DNA of 64,000 bases, taken from Ceratorhiza oryzae-sativae. Its lineage: Eukaryota; Basidiomycota; Agaricomycetes; Cantharellales; Ceratobasidiaceae. The stretch is from contig JARWMV010000004.1 in assembly GCA_030998015.1 (NCBI GenBank), forward strand, positions 186,001 through 250,000, written 5' to 3'. The notes below the pieces were generated by a model. The model searched no databases. It was given only the letters and a program-made list of their open reading frames with translations, and was not told the origin of the DNA. The first letter of the stretch is position 1; each line of letters opens with the position of its first letter. The translations under genes and the position numbers were made by a program. Of the stretch, positions 46,110-58,035 are shown in pieces.

Positions 46110-47687
46110 TCAAACAGAGAATTGAGCTATTTGAGAAGACACACGAGTCGAGAGGTCGGGGATCCGGGATTTTGAGATCGACCCGAGCGAGTCTAAAGTT
46201 CCAGTCGCGGGAGTTTTAGACGCTTCGACTGGATATGATATGAACATGCAACGATAGTCTGAGGAGAAATACCGCTCACATAGTGTCCTAGAAACACCTG
46301 GCTCATCCGGTTTGGTCCTGGAATTTCTGGGTTTCTTCGATTGGGCTACCTTGCGCGAGTACGAGGCTAGGTAGATGTAGTTTCGAAGATCTGATGGAGA
46401 GAGGTTAAAGTCGTCGAGGAGGCGTGGAATGTCCCCGAGATCCTCAAGCAATCTACGTTTCTCTATGAACATAGAAAGCTCGGATGCCTCTGGATCTCAG
46501 AAGAGACGTATCAGAATTGAAAATAAAAATAAAAAACCAATATAGTCGAACCTTGACGGTGCAATCGAATACCATTTCCTCGAACCAAGTGTAAGAACGA
46601 GCGCACCCTAGCTACAAACCAATTGACTTACGATAGCAGTATAGGCCAATTGAGATCTGAATGGCCAGTAAGGTGACGACCCCCACGATCCAGCCCTGTT
46701 GGAAACTCCACGTATAGCGCCCTGGTGTCGAACGGTTTCTACGGCGAACTCTCTCTGAGAGTGAGTACATAGTCGAGTTCAAGTTCGAGTTTAAGGCCGG
46801 AGGAGTGGCAGGCGAGGTGGCGGTTGTAGCTACGATCGGTCGTGGCGTTGCCGCGATATATGTGGTGGATGTATGCCCATCGCTGGGCAACGAAGGGGCA
46901 GGGGTGATGGGTCCAGGAGTAACGTCGGTGCTGGACAAGTTGAATGGATTTACAGCCGCGCCCTGGTCGGATTCCGCAGGGGTCGATGACGCAGAACTTT
47001 GAGTGTAGAGAGCCAAGCCAAATGTGACCTGGCAGGTGGGGGGCGAGACAGGGGAGGTTGCTGGGGTTGGGTTGAGATTTAGCTCGACTGGATTGAGAGC
47101 TCGCAAGCTCCAGCCAATAGCTGGCGTAGCTGACGGGATGGGGGACTGGCATTTGGGACTGGTGGGTAGCCCAGCGTTCAACGCGTGGGCTGGAACGGCT
47201 GCAGACGACGAGCGGGTGGGTCTAAGTTCGTCGTGCAAGCCTGCGCCGTAAAGACCGAGTTCGGCCTTCTCACCAGAGCCAATGATGGGGATGGGGGGTG
47301 ACAGGGGCTGGACTAGGATGGAGAGTGGGGTGCTGTGCAGACGCGGGGTGATCCAGTAGCCAGAGAGCCAAGATCCAAACAGGGGCTCAGCCTGGCGGCT
47401 CTCGTTCTGGACGCTACTGCAACGAGATTTAGCCTAATACTGAGGAATGATCCACGACTCACATCTCTACGCAAGATAGCCGTCCCTGTGGGTCCAGTGT
47501 CACGGAGCTCTCTGTGAAGCTGAAGAAGAGTGGTAAGCCAAACATTCGACGAGTCCAATGCACGCATTACTCACGCCCACGACAATGTAGCGCACGGGTT
47601 AGCCGCGCTTTCGTATCCGAGGAACTTGAAGAAAGCATCTGGGACCGTCGCAACGGCGAGGAGTATGGGGGTGACTGGGAAACGCAT
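46110..47687 (-). CDS. secreted-type single-pass membrane protein, unknown function
   Basis: Not a recognised family. The start at 47685-47687 gives a hydrophobic leader, MRFPVTPILLAVATVPDAFF, then NPCATLSWA. Exons continue with LRDTGPTGTAILRRD and AEPLFGSWLSGYWITPRL, followed by a long Ser/Thr/Pro-rich extracellular-like region (TPATSPVSPPTCQVTF; TTATSPATPPALNSN). Then comes a basic stop-transfer pattern, a membrane helix (GWIVGVVTLLAIQISIGLYC, about 46640-46700) and a cytoplasmic tail (EASELSMFIEKRRLLEDLGD) to the stop at 46110. Splicing GTAAGT..CGAG, GTTCGA..CCAG and GTGTTT..CCAG keeps the tail in frame; reading on without the first of these would stop just after the helix. The layout resembles fungal mid-sized surface glycoproteins with a signalling-type tail. 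It lies antisense between the two GH115 genes. Confidence 0.6.
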
Positions 47688-48725
47688 GGTTATGCTTAGT
47701 CGGTCGTTGAAAGAACTGAAAAGGGGATATGCAACTGGATTGGACTCGAACAATAAATACAAGACAAGATCTTCAGGGCCGTTCATGGTCTATCCGTGAA
47801 GGTTGTCGGTTCGACTGAGGCAGCAGGCAGTTACAGGTCATACAAAAAGCCAGGCCCGTCGCAATTCACGCGCGTCTTAAACCTTGTTCGTCTAGATCCT
47901 GGTGGTTCGGTGGAATGCTTTCAGACTTTTTTTGAGTTTGATATACCTACCTGTAGATTTCCTGCGACTCCTTGCGCGTTCCGCTGCTGATCTCTGGGGT
48001 AATCTACGGTTAGGTGCAGCTGGTAAGTGAGCATGGTGTCCTTGAATAACTGCTATTCATAGTACATTATTTGCATTAAATTTTAAAATTACCTCACTTG
48101 ATGCAGAACTTTCAGCTCAGGCCACTGGTCAACATGAACGGGTCGGTGGTGGTTCTGTGGAAACGCTTGAGCAGCCAAACATGACCTCATAACACGTGAC
48201 CATTCGTCCTCATTAGATGGCTATTGCCTCTTCTGAGCGTTTATGCGGTGTGCAAACGCCTCGGCGGAAATATGATGTGCAAATCTGGTTGTTGTAATAA
48301 AGTTCTTCAGTCTGCTCTCCTTTGAATATACCCTAACATGGCCTCCGCCTGACGGGCCGGGACCTGCTTCTAACCCAGCTGTTTGCGATTCTACGGGCTG
48401 ACATTGGACGCAAACGGGGCTACCTCGGCGGATATCCTCCACAACACATGGAACAAATTTCACCCAGCACTCAGAACTATTTCTATCCCGCTTCCAGCCT
48501 CACCGTGAACCTTACCCGGAGCTAACACTCCATGAGGGTCATTCGAGTGCTCCAGATGGACACCCGGACCTTTCTGTCGCATTAAGAAACCTTCGTCCGG
48601 ATGAAATTCTCGACTGGAACACCCCTGTATTTGAGTGCCTCATCCTCAAGTGCACCTGGCTGCCTCGCCCTCCAAGCTCGAGGTTGGCTGGCGAGTTATC
48701 GAGTATCCTTAAATCTATTCAAGTC
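47688..48725. other. intergenic, divergent promoter region
   Basis: Lies between the minus-strand membrane-protein gene and GH115 copy 2. No gene recognised. The open frame of GH115 copy 2 extends upstream to an alternative ATG at 48684, but the signal peptide begins at 48726. Confidence 0.4.
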
Positions 48726-51700
48726 ATGGGTACAAACTTCTTTAAGGCTCTTGCCTTTATAGTCACCACGCTTCAGCTCTCCCTTGCGATATCAACAGGC
48801 AACTGCGTCTCTTTCGACAGCACATCAACCGGGTTTCAGGTCGCCGCGACGGATGGCCAGCCAGTTTTGGTTTCTCCTGATGAATGGCCAGGGGTTGCTC
48901 GTGCAGCTGGTGACTTCTCCAAGGATATTAAATCTGTAAGTCCATTATGTGCCGATCAAAATCTCTTATATAATCATTCCCGTTAGGTGACTGGGAGAAC
49001 CCTGTCGGTTGAGAATGCGACGTCCACTACCGTGTCGCAAAGCAAAAATCCGATTATTGTTGGTACGCTCGGTCGCTCAGCTCTGATATCCGCGCTCGTG
49101 AACAACACAAAACTCGATGTGTCGAGCATTTCCGGAAAATGGGAAAGTTTTGTAGCGCAGCAAGTGACCAACCCTTTCCCGGGCGTTGACACGGCCTATG
49201 TCATTATCGGCAGCGACAAGAGAGGTAAGCTTAGTTCAAGCCCGCAAGGCGCTTTACTAAAACCGTTTGCAAGGTACTATATACGGGTTGTATGAGCTTT
49301 CTGAGCAATCGGGAGTCAGTCCATGGTATTGGTTCGTATACTAGCAACACGGGTCATATATGCAATCTAATTAAATTGCCCAAAGGTGGGCGGATGTTCC
49401 AATTCAGAAGCACAGCGCCGTGTACTTTACCGGCAAGTGTTCACATGGTGAACCTACTGTGAAATACCGCGGCGTATGTGAGTTTACAAGAGTTCATCAT
49501 TATTTGAATTACTCGATCTCGATACAATGCCAACAGTCATAAACGACGAACAGCCTGCCATCCAGAGCTGGGCCCAAGAAAAGTACACTAACGGAACCGG
49601 CCCTCCGTTTAACCACTTGTTCTACTCAAATGTGTTCGAGCTCCTCCTGCGTCTTCGCGCCAACTATCTATGGGTCTGTTCATGGATATTTCTAGATTGA
49701 CTGAGCTCTGAGACTTTGACTCTTTCGTAGCCTGCCATGTGGAGTGGCATGTTTTATGTCGATGATCAAGCAAACGCCGCGCTCGCAGATTACTATGGGA
49801 TAGTCATGGGGACCTCGCACCAAGAACCCATGGCAAGAGCCTCTCCGAGCAAGTCGCCGCCTACGCCAGGATAATAAACCGCCCAATTGACCTTCCGTTG
49901 CAGATGAGTGGAGACTTTCAGGAAAAGGCGCCTGGAATTTTACCTCCAACGCCGCCAATGTTAGCCAGTATTGGACAGGTAGGGGATATCAAAACATTGG
50001 ATTCAAGCCGGGCACTCATCGGTTCTTCTTTCAGAGGGTATTCAGCGTGCAGCGCCTTATGGTGGGCTTAGAGCACTTACAAAACCAACGTACGTAAGCT
50101 GATTAACCCCAAGAGACCGTTTTTACTCTAGGCATGCGGGGTGAGGGCGATAGTACGTATCATGCTCTTGAATATTTCAGCAAAATAATTGACGCAATAA
50201 TTATATAGTGCCACTTGAAGAGTCCACAAACGTCAAAAACCTTGAAGCAGTGGTCGATGCGCAGAGAAAAATACTGGCGAATGTGTTTAACAAGTCTGAT
50301 TCTTCTAGCATCCCGCAGATGTGGTGCCTGTGTACGTTCTGTACACCCATTTATTTGGATCCTGACTCGGCTAACATGCATTGCAGACCAAGAAGTCCAG
50401 TCGTATTATGGTATTATTTACTCCACCTGCGCCTCATATATGCTGACACAAACTATAGAGGATGGGATGAGAGTTCCAGACGACGTGATTCTCCTCTGGG
50501 CCGACGACAAGTGCGCCTCGTTACTTTGTCTCTCATCCTAAATTAACCCTCATTCCTAGTTGGGGAAATATTCGTCGATTCCCGTTAGACAACGAGAGAA
50601 ACCGTACCGGAGGTGCTGGAGTTTATTATCATGTAAGGCTTCAACTCAATTGAGCGGAATTTCTAACCTGACAATTCACCCGCGGCAGTTCGACCTTGTT
50701 GGCGGACCACGGGCATACAAGTGGATACAAACAACGCAGCTCGAAAAGGTTCACGAGCAGATGCAAGTTCATTTCTTAAATACACCTTGGGTCATAATTC
50801 AATTGTCGATTACAGGACTTTGGCCTCGGATCGAGGGGCCAATTCGATGTGGATTGTCAACGTTGGGGATTTGAAGCCTTATGAAATGGTTAGCGTCTCA
50901 TCAGGTTTCCTGAGATTGTGTGCTCAAGAACAAGGGAAAACCCTAGGCAATAGAATACTTCATTGCTTTAGGTCGAGATGTCAATAGATGGCGGGATACC
51001 GTTCCCGGCGCCGACTCGGTTCAAACGTACATCACTCAATGGGCGACTCGAGAATTCAACTCTCCTAGCAAGTCTAACGAGATCACGCAGCTCGTTAGGA
51101 ATATGACCAGATTCAACGCGCGCCGAAAGCATGAACTGTTGACAGGGACTCCTATTCACTTATCAACTATAAAGAGTAAGTGAGCCGTATGAGACCGGAT
51201 TTTAATTGCACCCAACCACGTCAAATTTTGTCCAGGGCTGAGAGTATTGCTGCCGCTTGGGATGATATGGTGACGCGCTCCCAGGCAATATATGACTCGC
51301 TTCCCACGGATACGAAGACCGCATACTTTCAACTTGTTCACCACCCAATCCAAGCGTCGTCAGTCGTGCAAAAACTCTACTATGCTGTTGGTACGCTTTC
51401 ATTTTCCTATTTCCAAATGCGACGGTACATGATTTGGTATGCAGGACGAAACAATCTGTATGCATCACAAGCGAGACTAAGCACCAATGCGCTAGCAGAT
51501 CAAGCTACACAGTAAGCACGTCGGGTAAATTTGAGCCGGATTTTAATGAGCCTTGCGACCTGTAGGTTATTTGACAATGACTACGACCTGGAGGCCCAAT
51601 ATCATGCACTGCTAGATGGTCCGTGAAATCCCGATCAGCATAAATTATATTAAACTCGTGCTTGATTTAGGAAAATGGGATCATTTCATGGATCAGACGC

Positions 51701-53143
51701 ATCTTGGTTATTACTATTGGCAGCAGGTGAGAGTTCGATCTATTAGTCTCACTGCGTTCGCTCACACTCGACTCTAGCCGATGACAAACACAATGCCCGC
51801 TGTAAATCGCGTAGCAGCCAAGAAACAGGCGTTGGCCGGCCCTATGCGGATTACGATTGAAGGTGAGCCATTTTATTGCAATTCAAAGGGGACATAATGC
51901 TGATACAGTATCGCCCAGGTTCCAATGGGTATGTCCAAATTTCCAGAAACAGTAGTCTTCGGGTAACACGCCAACCCATACTTTTGTAATAGTGCTGGCC
52001 AGGAGTTAGTTCACTCAAGAATTGAGGCAGTCTGAATCTGACCACAACTACAGGACAACAGCAACCAGTGCTCTCAAGGATACAACTGCCCGCCACCTTC
52101 CCTCCCTCCCCTCGACCCTTACACCCCCGGCAAGACACGTTATATCGACATCTCGGCTGGAGGTCCAAATACATTCACCTGGTCCGCGTCCTCCAGTGTT
52201 CCCTGGCTCACGCTCTCCCCTGCATCCGGCAGTGTCTCTGCCGCCCAACCTGAGACTCGAATGACAATATCTGTCGATTGGTCCAAGCTTGGGGCTACCA
52301 CAGGAAATGCGGTGATTACGATCAGGTCTGACGCATCGACGCAAGTCGGGGCGGCAACTTCCGTGAGAGTGAACCTTGTCGCGTATGGTCGATCACCCGC
52401 ATCCGGATTCAAGGGCTTTGTGGAAGGGGACGGAGGCGTATCGATTGAAGCAGTGCATGCATCGAGGAATACGAGTGTGAATAACGTTGCATGGCATGTG
52501 CTCCCAGGTCTAGGCCGAACCATGGGAGCCGTGACGCCATACCCCGCCATGGGAAATGGAGGAAATGCATTCAGCGCGGGCTCTGGACCAAGCATGTGAG
52601 TGCTGAAATCATCTTCTCGTAAAAACTCCACAACTGACGATGGTGGTTGCAGAGAATATGATTTCTATACATTCTCCACCCCCTCCAGCGGCAAGGTCTC
52701 GCTGACGTCGTATATATCACCCGCATTCAATGGTCTAGGAAACAACCGGCGAGTTTCATTTGCGGTTCAGATTGATTCGGGTGCTATCCAATCTATCTAC
52801 TACTCCCCTGTAACCTCGTCCCGTACTACGCCGGCCGGGTGGGACGGGAGCGATGGATGGGTTGCGAATTCGTGAGTATTACCCCGTTTTCCTGTGCACG
52901 CCAACTAAAACACTTGCTCTTCGAAGAATCATCAAGTACACAACGACCCATTCGATATCTCCCGGCGCGCATACACTCAAGATTTGGATGATTGAACCGG
53001 CAGTGGTACTCCAAAAGTTCGTCATTGGTGAGTCTTGAGCGCTTAATATGTGAGGTAGAACCTGGATCTCACCTCTCGACGAAACAGATACTGGAGGAGT
53101 GAGGTCATCCTATCTTGGCCCGCCCGAATCCCTTCGGGTGTAA
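48726..53143 (+). CDS. GH115 alpha-glucuronidase, copy 2 (possible frameshift)
   Basis: Close paralogue of copy 1 with the same exon order: a signal peptide (MGTNFFKALAFIVTTLQLSL), STGNCVSFD, KCSHGEPTVKYRG, ADYYGIVMGTSHQEPMAR, GDMPLEESTNVKNLEAVV, NWGNIRRFPLDNERNRTGG and SMWIVNVGD, then the C-terminal domain ending KFVIDTGGVRSSYLGPPES. Relative to copy 1, one base is missing near 51152: copy 1 codes for NGTTYSLINYHE, whereas here the frame shifts and meets TGA just after the next donor. A second one-base deficit is suspected in the small exon near 51993-52004. If real, the protein would be truncated before the C-terminal domain; a sequence error is equally possible because flanking exons are very well preserved. 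The function is as for copy 1 if intact. Confidence 0.8.
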
Positions 53144-53922
53144 AGGCCTCAACGAAACTTGATGACGCACGTTGTATGTGACCGTGTGGGTGAAATTTAA
53201 CTCGACGTTCCGATCGCGAGAGATATTTTCCCGTGACGACCCACTGGTCTGGACGGTGGGGTTCGTCCGGAGTCCGTGATGCTTCGGACCAATGATATTC
53301 GAAGAGCATCAACCTCACACTTGAACTAGCAGCCTACCGTAAATTGGCATGGCCAGGTGTATTATCCCTTCGCGCCACAGCGGGGTATATTTCAAAAGAC
53401 TGCTATATTGATAAGAGTCAAGAGATTTCAAGGGCAGGAGAAACACGGCTTCGCGGAACGAGTGCGGAATCGATCACTGTGGTTCGTGGGGCGAGAAGGA
53501 CAAGAACCTGCCGATCCCACGCCAAATCGAGTTTAGAGGTGAGGCACGCGACGCTCCGCCGCACGAGAACCACGCGGGTGATCAGAGTGGAGCGAACTGT
53601 GGACTTTCGGGTCCTGGAGGCTGACGAGTTAGGGTGGTCAGACTGCGTTTATCTCCGTTGGGGTCGTGAGTTGATACTCCACTCGGTAGGGCGGCGACGA
53701 GTGCACCAACGATGGGTGCTCGGGTCTAGGGGTGGGTGGATTCACTATACATTGGCTGTAAAACATAGGAACGTAGATATTTCAGAAGCCAAGCAACTGC
53801 AGTGACCCTGAGAAGATCACTCGAGGCAGAATTGGCGTCTGCGCGACCGCTGATGGTTACGGAGCCCCAACGAGAGCCTCGGTCTCGTGGGCCCAGAGCC
53901 CGGGATTGTGAAAAATCCTCGA
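53144..53922. other. intergenic, no gene seen
   Basis: 3' flank of GH115 copy 2 and the pre-insertion target region of the retrotransposon. The plus-strand frame 53344-53805 is Arg-rich and looks like chance. Confidence 0.4.
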
Positions 53923-53934
53923 CATCAAGTCTCG
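53923..53934. repeat. target-site duplication of the LINE (3' side)
   Basis: CATCAAGTCTCG, directly adjoining the T16 tract. An identical 12-mer is at 60308-60319. Confidence 0.85.
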
Positions 53935-54150
53935 TTTTTTTTTTTTTTTTAAATCATGTATATTATAGTCGTTTCAAGGCCAGGCCTTACGGTGCGACTT
54001 TCTATCTACGGTTTAAGTAACGGTACGAAGAAGAAAAGGAAGTTAAGAGAGGACTCCTGTCACTGGACGACAAACTATACTAATGTGGTGAATGCTAAGC
54101 TAGAGAACAACGTGCTAGAACTACGGTACGGGCGGGAGAGGAGCAACAAG

Positions 54151-57100
54151 CTAACGTAAGTAAATAGAGAGACGACGTGTGCGCCGGACATATTCCAGAA
54201 GCGCATTGAGGCCAGAGCGAGAAGAAAAAAGATACGAAAGCGAGAGGTATTGCCCCCCCTTGGTGGTCAGGATGTGCTGCCGAATACCCATGTACTTTGG
54301 ACAATGCAGGACGAAATGCGAGACCGATTCCTTAGCCTCGCCGCAGGCCTCACAGGTAGGCGAATCGACAAGGCGGAGGGTGTGGAGGTGTTTCTGGAGT
54401 TGAACGTGACCGGTTACTAGTCGGAAGAGGAGTGTGGTTTGCCCCCTGTTTAGGTGCGCAGTGTTCTTTATGAAGAGACTTGGGTCGACTGAGGGGTACC
54501 TGCCTAGCAGCTTGGTTCCGGCTGGTGAGCTTGTCCAGTTTTCAAGGGCATATGCTCGGTTCTCTTCTTTAGTTCGAGCCTTAACTAGGTGTCTTGTGAT
54601 GATTCTGTGGTACTGTGCCAAGCCGGGAGGGATGAGATCATGGGCGTACTGTTCGCCTTTTGCTGCTAATCTTGCTTCTTTATCTGCTAGAATGCTGCCT
54701 ACGTTGCCTCGGTGCAACGGACACCACTTGAGGCTGAGTCCAGTACAGTCCGATTGATCCTTAATGTTCGCTATGAGCCTTCGTATTGGCTTCAAGAGGT
54801 TTTTAGGTCCGCCAGTGGCAAGGCCTTCTATACAAGAGATCGCGAGCTGGGAGTCGGAATAGACGGTCGCTTCTTCGATATACCTGAGCCTGTGTATCGC
54901 ATAGAGTGCTAGCCATATGCCTGCCATTTCGGCCTCTAGGACTGTAGCTTGATCTTGGTCACCTAGTCTAACTCCCGACCACGCCCTGCTACGTTCGTCT
55001 ATTCGCACGATCGCACCTGCGCCTACACCCATTTTCCCTCTCGAGCCGTCTGCGTATGCTTTAGTCCTGGCGTGGTCGGTTCTGGCCTCCCAAAGCGCGT
55101 CTGCAGCACTGGGGAAGAGGTGTTTGGGTACGGTGAGAGGTGTGATAGCTTTGTCCTTAAAAGTCCATTGCTCGAGTTCGCAAGGGTACTCTCTGACGTA
55201 TCTGAGGAGGTGGTGTAGCGGGGACAGGTGGTGTTTCCGGCCGATTCTGAGAATCTGCATGATATCTTTCCGGAGTGGGTGGCTGTCTGGTGTTGTAGCG
55301 AGGCGAATAGCGGAGCGGTGGCAAGCTTCGTTGAGTAGGTAGCGAATAGGGAGAAGCGAGGCGAAGGCATCTAGGTGTGCAATAGGTGTGGACTTTAGGG
55401 CCCCTAGGATGGATCTAGCAGCCGTCGACTGGATGGTGGCGAGCTTGTCTGCAAAACCGACGGAGCCGGAGAATCTTTTGAGGCCATCCTTAGGTTGTAC
55501 GATGGGTGTGTACCAGACGTCGGCAGCGTAGGTGAAACGCAGGACCGCGATACTAAGATAGAGCTTACAAGCGATTTGTGGAGTAGCGCCTACAGACATG
55601 CGCGCAATCCTACCCAGCTGGGAAGTCCAGCGTAGGCCTTTAGCCAGAGCCTTATTGCATTGCTCTTTGAATCTCAAGCCTTGATCCAGTATGACCCCTA
55701 GCAGAGTGTGGAATTTTACTGGTGTGATCTTTTGGTTGCGAATGAATAAGTCGGGTCTGTCCAGATTTAGCTTCCTCGAGAAGTGTACTAGACCGGTTTT
55801 ATCGAGCTCAAAGGTGGAATTGTGTGTATGCGACCAGTCCAAGGCACCGCCTTTCCTCAGCATCATGCGTTTCAAGTGTTCGTTGTTCTCCTCCGCGGAT
55901 TTACCTGTGACTAGGAAGGTGATGTCGTCGATGTACGCTACGCAGAGTTCATTTTCTTTAGATCTAGCTACTCGCACGAGCGGGGAGTTGTATAGCAAGT
56001 AGAATATAACCGAAAGAGGGCAGCCTTGGTCGATGCCGTTCTGTATCGGTAGGGCCTCCGATTCATAGTCGTCAAAAGCCAGACAAGTAGTACGGCTGTC
56101 TAGTTTCGTGAGCATCCAGTTTATGTAAGTCCTAGGCACACCAAGGTTTCTCATATTCTGCGCTAGCTGGTACGGGTTGGCGTGCGGAAAAGCGCCTTTG
56201 ACGTCCAAAAACAGAGCGGAGGCTACCTCGCCCCTTGCCCAAGCGTCTCTGATCTTTTTGACTAGCAAGTGTAGGGCATCCGTGGTCGTTCTCCCAGACC
56301 GCCCACCAAAATGATGTGCTGGTAACCACTTGTGCTTTTCAACTAGTTTGTTCAGTCTCTTAGCTACGCACGAAGATAGGATCTTGCTCATAACGCTGAG
56401 CAGCGCTATTGGTCTGTAAGCTTTAGCCACTGTATAGTCTGGTTTACCCGGCTTCCTGAGGACGACCGTCCGAGAGTGCCTCCAGTCTGTTGGGTAGAGT
56501 CCTTCCCTTAGTGATGCACTAAATATTTTGAGTAGAACAGGTGCTACGTGTTCGACCCCTTCGATGTAAGCGCAGGCTGGGATGCCGTCTGGGCCCGGGG
56601 CTTTGTAGGGCTTCATGTCTAGGATAGCTGATTTGACGTCCTCTAGCGTGAGTTCGGGGAGGTCATCCACCGGTCTCGGGGGCGTGGGTGTCGGGTAATC
56701 AGACGGGCTGGGCGGGGCAGGGAAGAAGGAATCCAGAAGTACAACGCTCTTCGCTTTGTTATGTTTGGCTAGTACTTTCCGACCTGATTTGTCTAGGTAT
56801 TGGAGGTTTGGTATCCTGGCGCGTCCGCCATCAGTACGTTCGCCGTCTACGTATCTGGCCGCAGTCCAAAGTGTATCGTCGTCAAGACCCTCCAGGTACT
56901 CTTCCCAGTGTGCCTTCTTCGCGTCCTTGATGGCTTGGGTGTAGGTGTTCCTCAGCATCTTGTATTGTTCGTGGACCGGGTGATTCTGGCACAATCTAGC
57001 TCTATAGGAACGATTCACTAGTTTACGCACTTTTCGTCTGAATGCAGTGAGGTCCTTGTTCCACCATCTCTTCGTCTTCGCATTTATACATAGTTTAGGT

Positions 57101-58035
57101 ACATTCTGTTCAATCGCTCTGGTTATTGCGCCGGTCAAGACTCTAACGCTAGCATCTAGTTTGGTCTGGTTATCTATAATATCGTCTAGTTCTAGTTCTG
57201 AGATTGCTTGTTTTAGGTATTCTTTATATTTTTCTTTGTTCATTTGTTTAAAGTTCCATTTGTCTATCATAGGGGCAGGAGTGGGAGAGATATCAAATTC
57301 AGTCCGAATAGGGAAGTGGTCGGTACAGTCAATGCTAATTGTCGGTGTAGTTTCACAAGATATGATGTTTTCGGCTAGTGTGTATGAGGCAAAGACATTG
57401 TCTGGTCTAGTATAGTTTCCCGAGCAGTTAGCCTCTAGTGTTGGTATGTCTTTTGGTAAGATCATGTCTAGGTCGTACTCGTTGGTCAGGTCTAGTAAGA
57501 CTTGGGCCAGTTCCAGGTTCGCTCTAGTGAAGAGGTGGGCGTTCCTATCTTCGTCCCAGAGCGGGTGATGTCTGTTGAAGTCCCCAAGCAGCACTATGCG
57601 ATCGCCATCTACTTTGTTCTTGATAAGGAGCTCTACGTGTGGAAGAGAGGCGTTAGAGTCACACGGGTTGTATACATTGATAATGAGGATAGAAGCGGTG
57701 GGTGTACTTATACGGACTGCTGTGACGTCTGCCGACATGCATTCGATCTGCTCCCATCCATTGGATGAGATTGCTGGGTTGATGGCCATAAAGGACCGAG
57801 ATCTTGGGGCGTCTGGTAGGTGGTGCGTAGACGGGTATACGGAGGCCCAACAAGCTGGGGGTCTTGATAGGTTATCTGAGTCAAGCGAAGGTTCTTGGAT
57901 CGCTAAAACGGTGGCTGTGAGTACTTCTGGGTCCTGCGTGAACGTAGATTGCGCGAGCGGAGATTTGTTAGTATTAAGTTGCCAGATGCTCAGTGACTTG
58001 GTCGAATCGTTGTAGGGGGTTGGTGCAACTTTCAT
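54151..58035 (-). CDS. LINE ORF2: endonuclease, reverse transcriptase, RNase H
   Basis: Intact 1294-residue polyprotein. Residues 1-250 are an exonuclease-endonuclease-phosphatase domain (LAIQEPSLD near 45, VLLGDFNRHHPLW near 148, DCTDHFPIRTEF near 236). The reverse transcriptase covers about 460-760: KAPGPDGIPACAY near 478, RPIALLSVMSKIL near 541, FLDVKGAF with catalytic Asp 611, NGIDQGCPLSV near 666, and YIDD at 701-704. RNase H covers about 990-1110 with Asp 996 (YADGS), a Glu near 1034-1036 and Asp 1061 (YSDSQ). A C-terminal zinc finger CEACGEAKESVSHFVLHC lies near 1230. All catalytic residues are present, so this copy may be competent or recently active. It starts with ATGA, overlapping the stop of the preceding ORF. 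Confidence 0.95.
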   Translation of the reverse strand: MKVAPTPYNDSTKSLSIWQLNTNKSPLAQSTFTQDPEVLTATVLAIQEPSLDSDNLSRPPACWASVYPSTHHLPDAPRSRSFMAINPAISSNGWEQIECMSADVTAVRISTPTASILIINVYNPCDSNASLPHVELLIKNKVDGDRIVLLGDFNRHHPLWDEDRNAHLFTRANLELAQVLLDLTNEYDLDMILPKDIPTLEANCSGNYTRPDNVFASYTLAENIISCETTPTISIDCTDHFPIRTEFDISPTPAPMIDKWNFKQMNKEKYKEYLKQAISELELDDIIDNQTKLDASVRVLTGAITRAIEQNVPKLCINAKTKRWWNKDLTAFRRKVRKLVNRSYRARLCQNHPVHEQYKMLRNTYTQAIKDAKKAHWEEYLEGLDDDTLWTAARYVDGERTDGGRARIPNLQYLDKSGRKVLAKHNKAKSVVLLDSFFPAPPSPSDYPTPTPPRPVDDLPELTLEDVKSAILDMKPYKAPGPDGIPACAYIEGVEHVAPVLLKIFSASLREGLYPTDWRHSRTVVLRKPGKPDYTVAKAYRPIALLSVMSKILSSCVAKRLNKLVEKHKWLPAHHFGGRSGRTTTDALHLLVKKIRDAWARGEVASALFLDVKGAFPHANPYQLAQNMRNLGVPRTYINWMLTKLDSRTTCLAFDDYESEALPIQNGIDQGCPLSVIFYLLYNSPLVRVARSKENELCVAYIDDITFLVTGKSAEENNEHLKRMMLRKGGALDWSHTHNSTFELDKTGLVHFSRKLNLDRPDLFIRNQKITPVKFHTLLGVILDQGLRFKEQCNKALAKGLRWTSQLGRIARMSVGATPQIACKLYLSIAVLRFTYAADVWYTPIVQPKDGLKRFSGSVGFADKLATIQSTAARSILGALKSTPIAHLDAFASLLPIRYLLNEACHRSAIRLATTPDSHPLRKDIMQILRIGRKHHLSPLHHLLRYVREYPCELEQWTFKDKAITPLTVPKHLFPSAADALWEARTDHARTKAYADGSRGKMGVGAGAIVRIDERSRAWSGVRLGDQDQATVLEAEMAGIWLALYAIHRLRYIEEATVYSDSQLAISCIEGLATGGPKNLLKPIRRLIANIKDQSDCTGLSLKWCPLHRGNVGSILADKEARLAAKGEQYAHDLIPPGLAQYHRIITRHLVKARTKEENRAYALENWTSSPAGTKLLGRYPSVDPSLFIKNTAHLNRGQTTLLFRLVTGHVQLQKHLHTLRLVDSPTCEACGEAKESVSHFVLHCPKYMGIRQHILTTKGGQYLSLSYLFSSRSGLNALLEYVRRTRRLSIYLR

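Noticed and set aside
53344..53805. Plus-strand 153-residue Arg-rich frame
   Set aside because: No homology, odd composition and no promoter or splice signals; treated as chance.
53935..53950. Poly-T as a promoter element or terminator
   Set aside because: Its position between a 12-bp duplication and the LINE 3' region identifies it as the element's poly-A tail.
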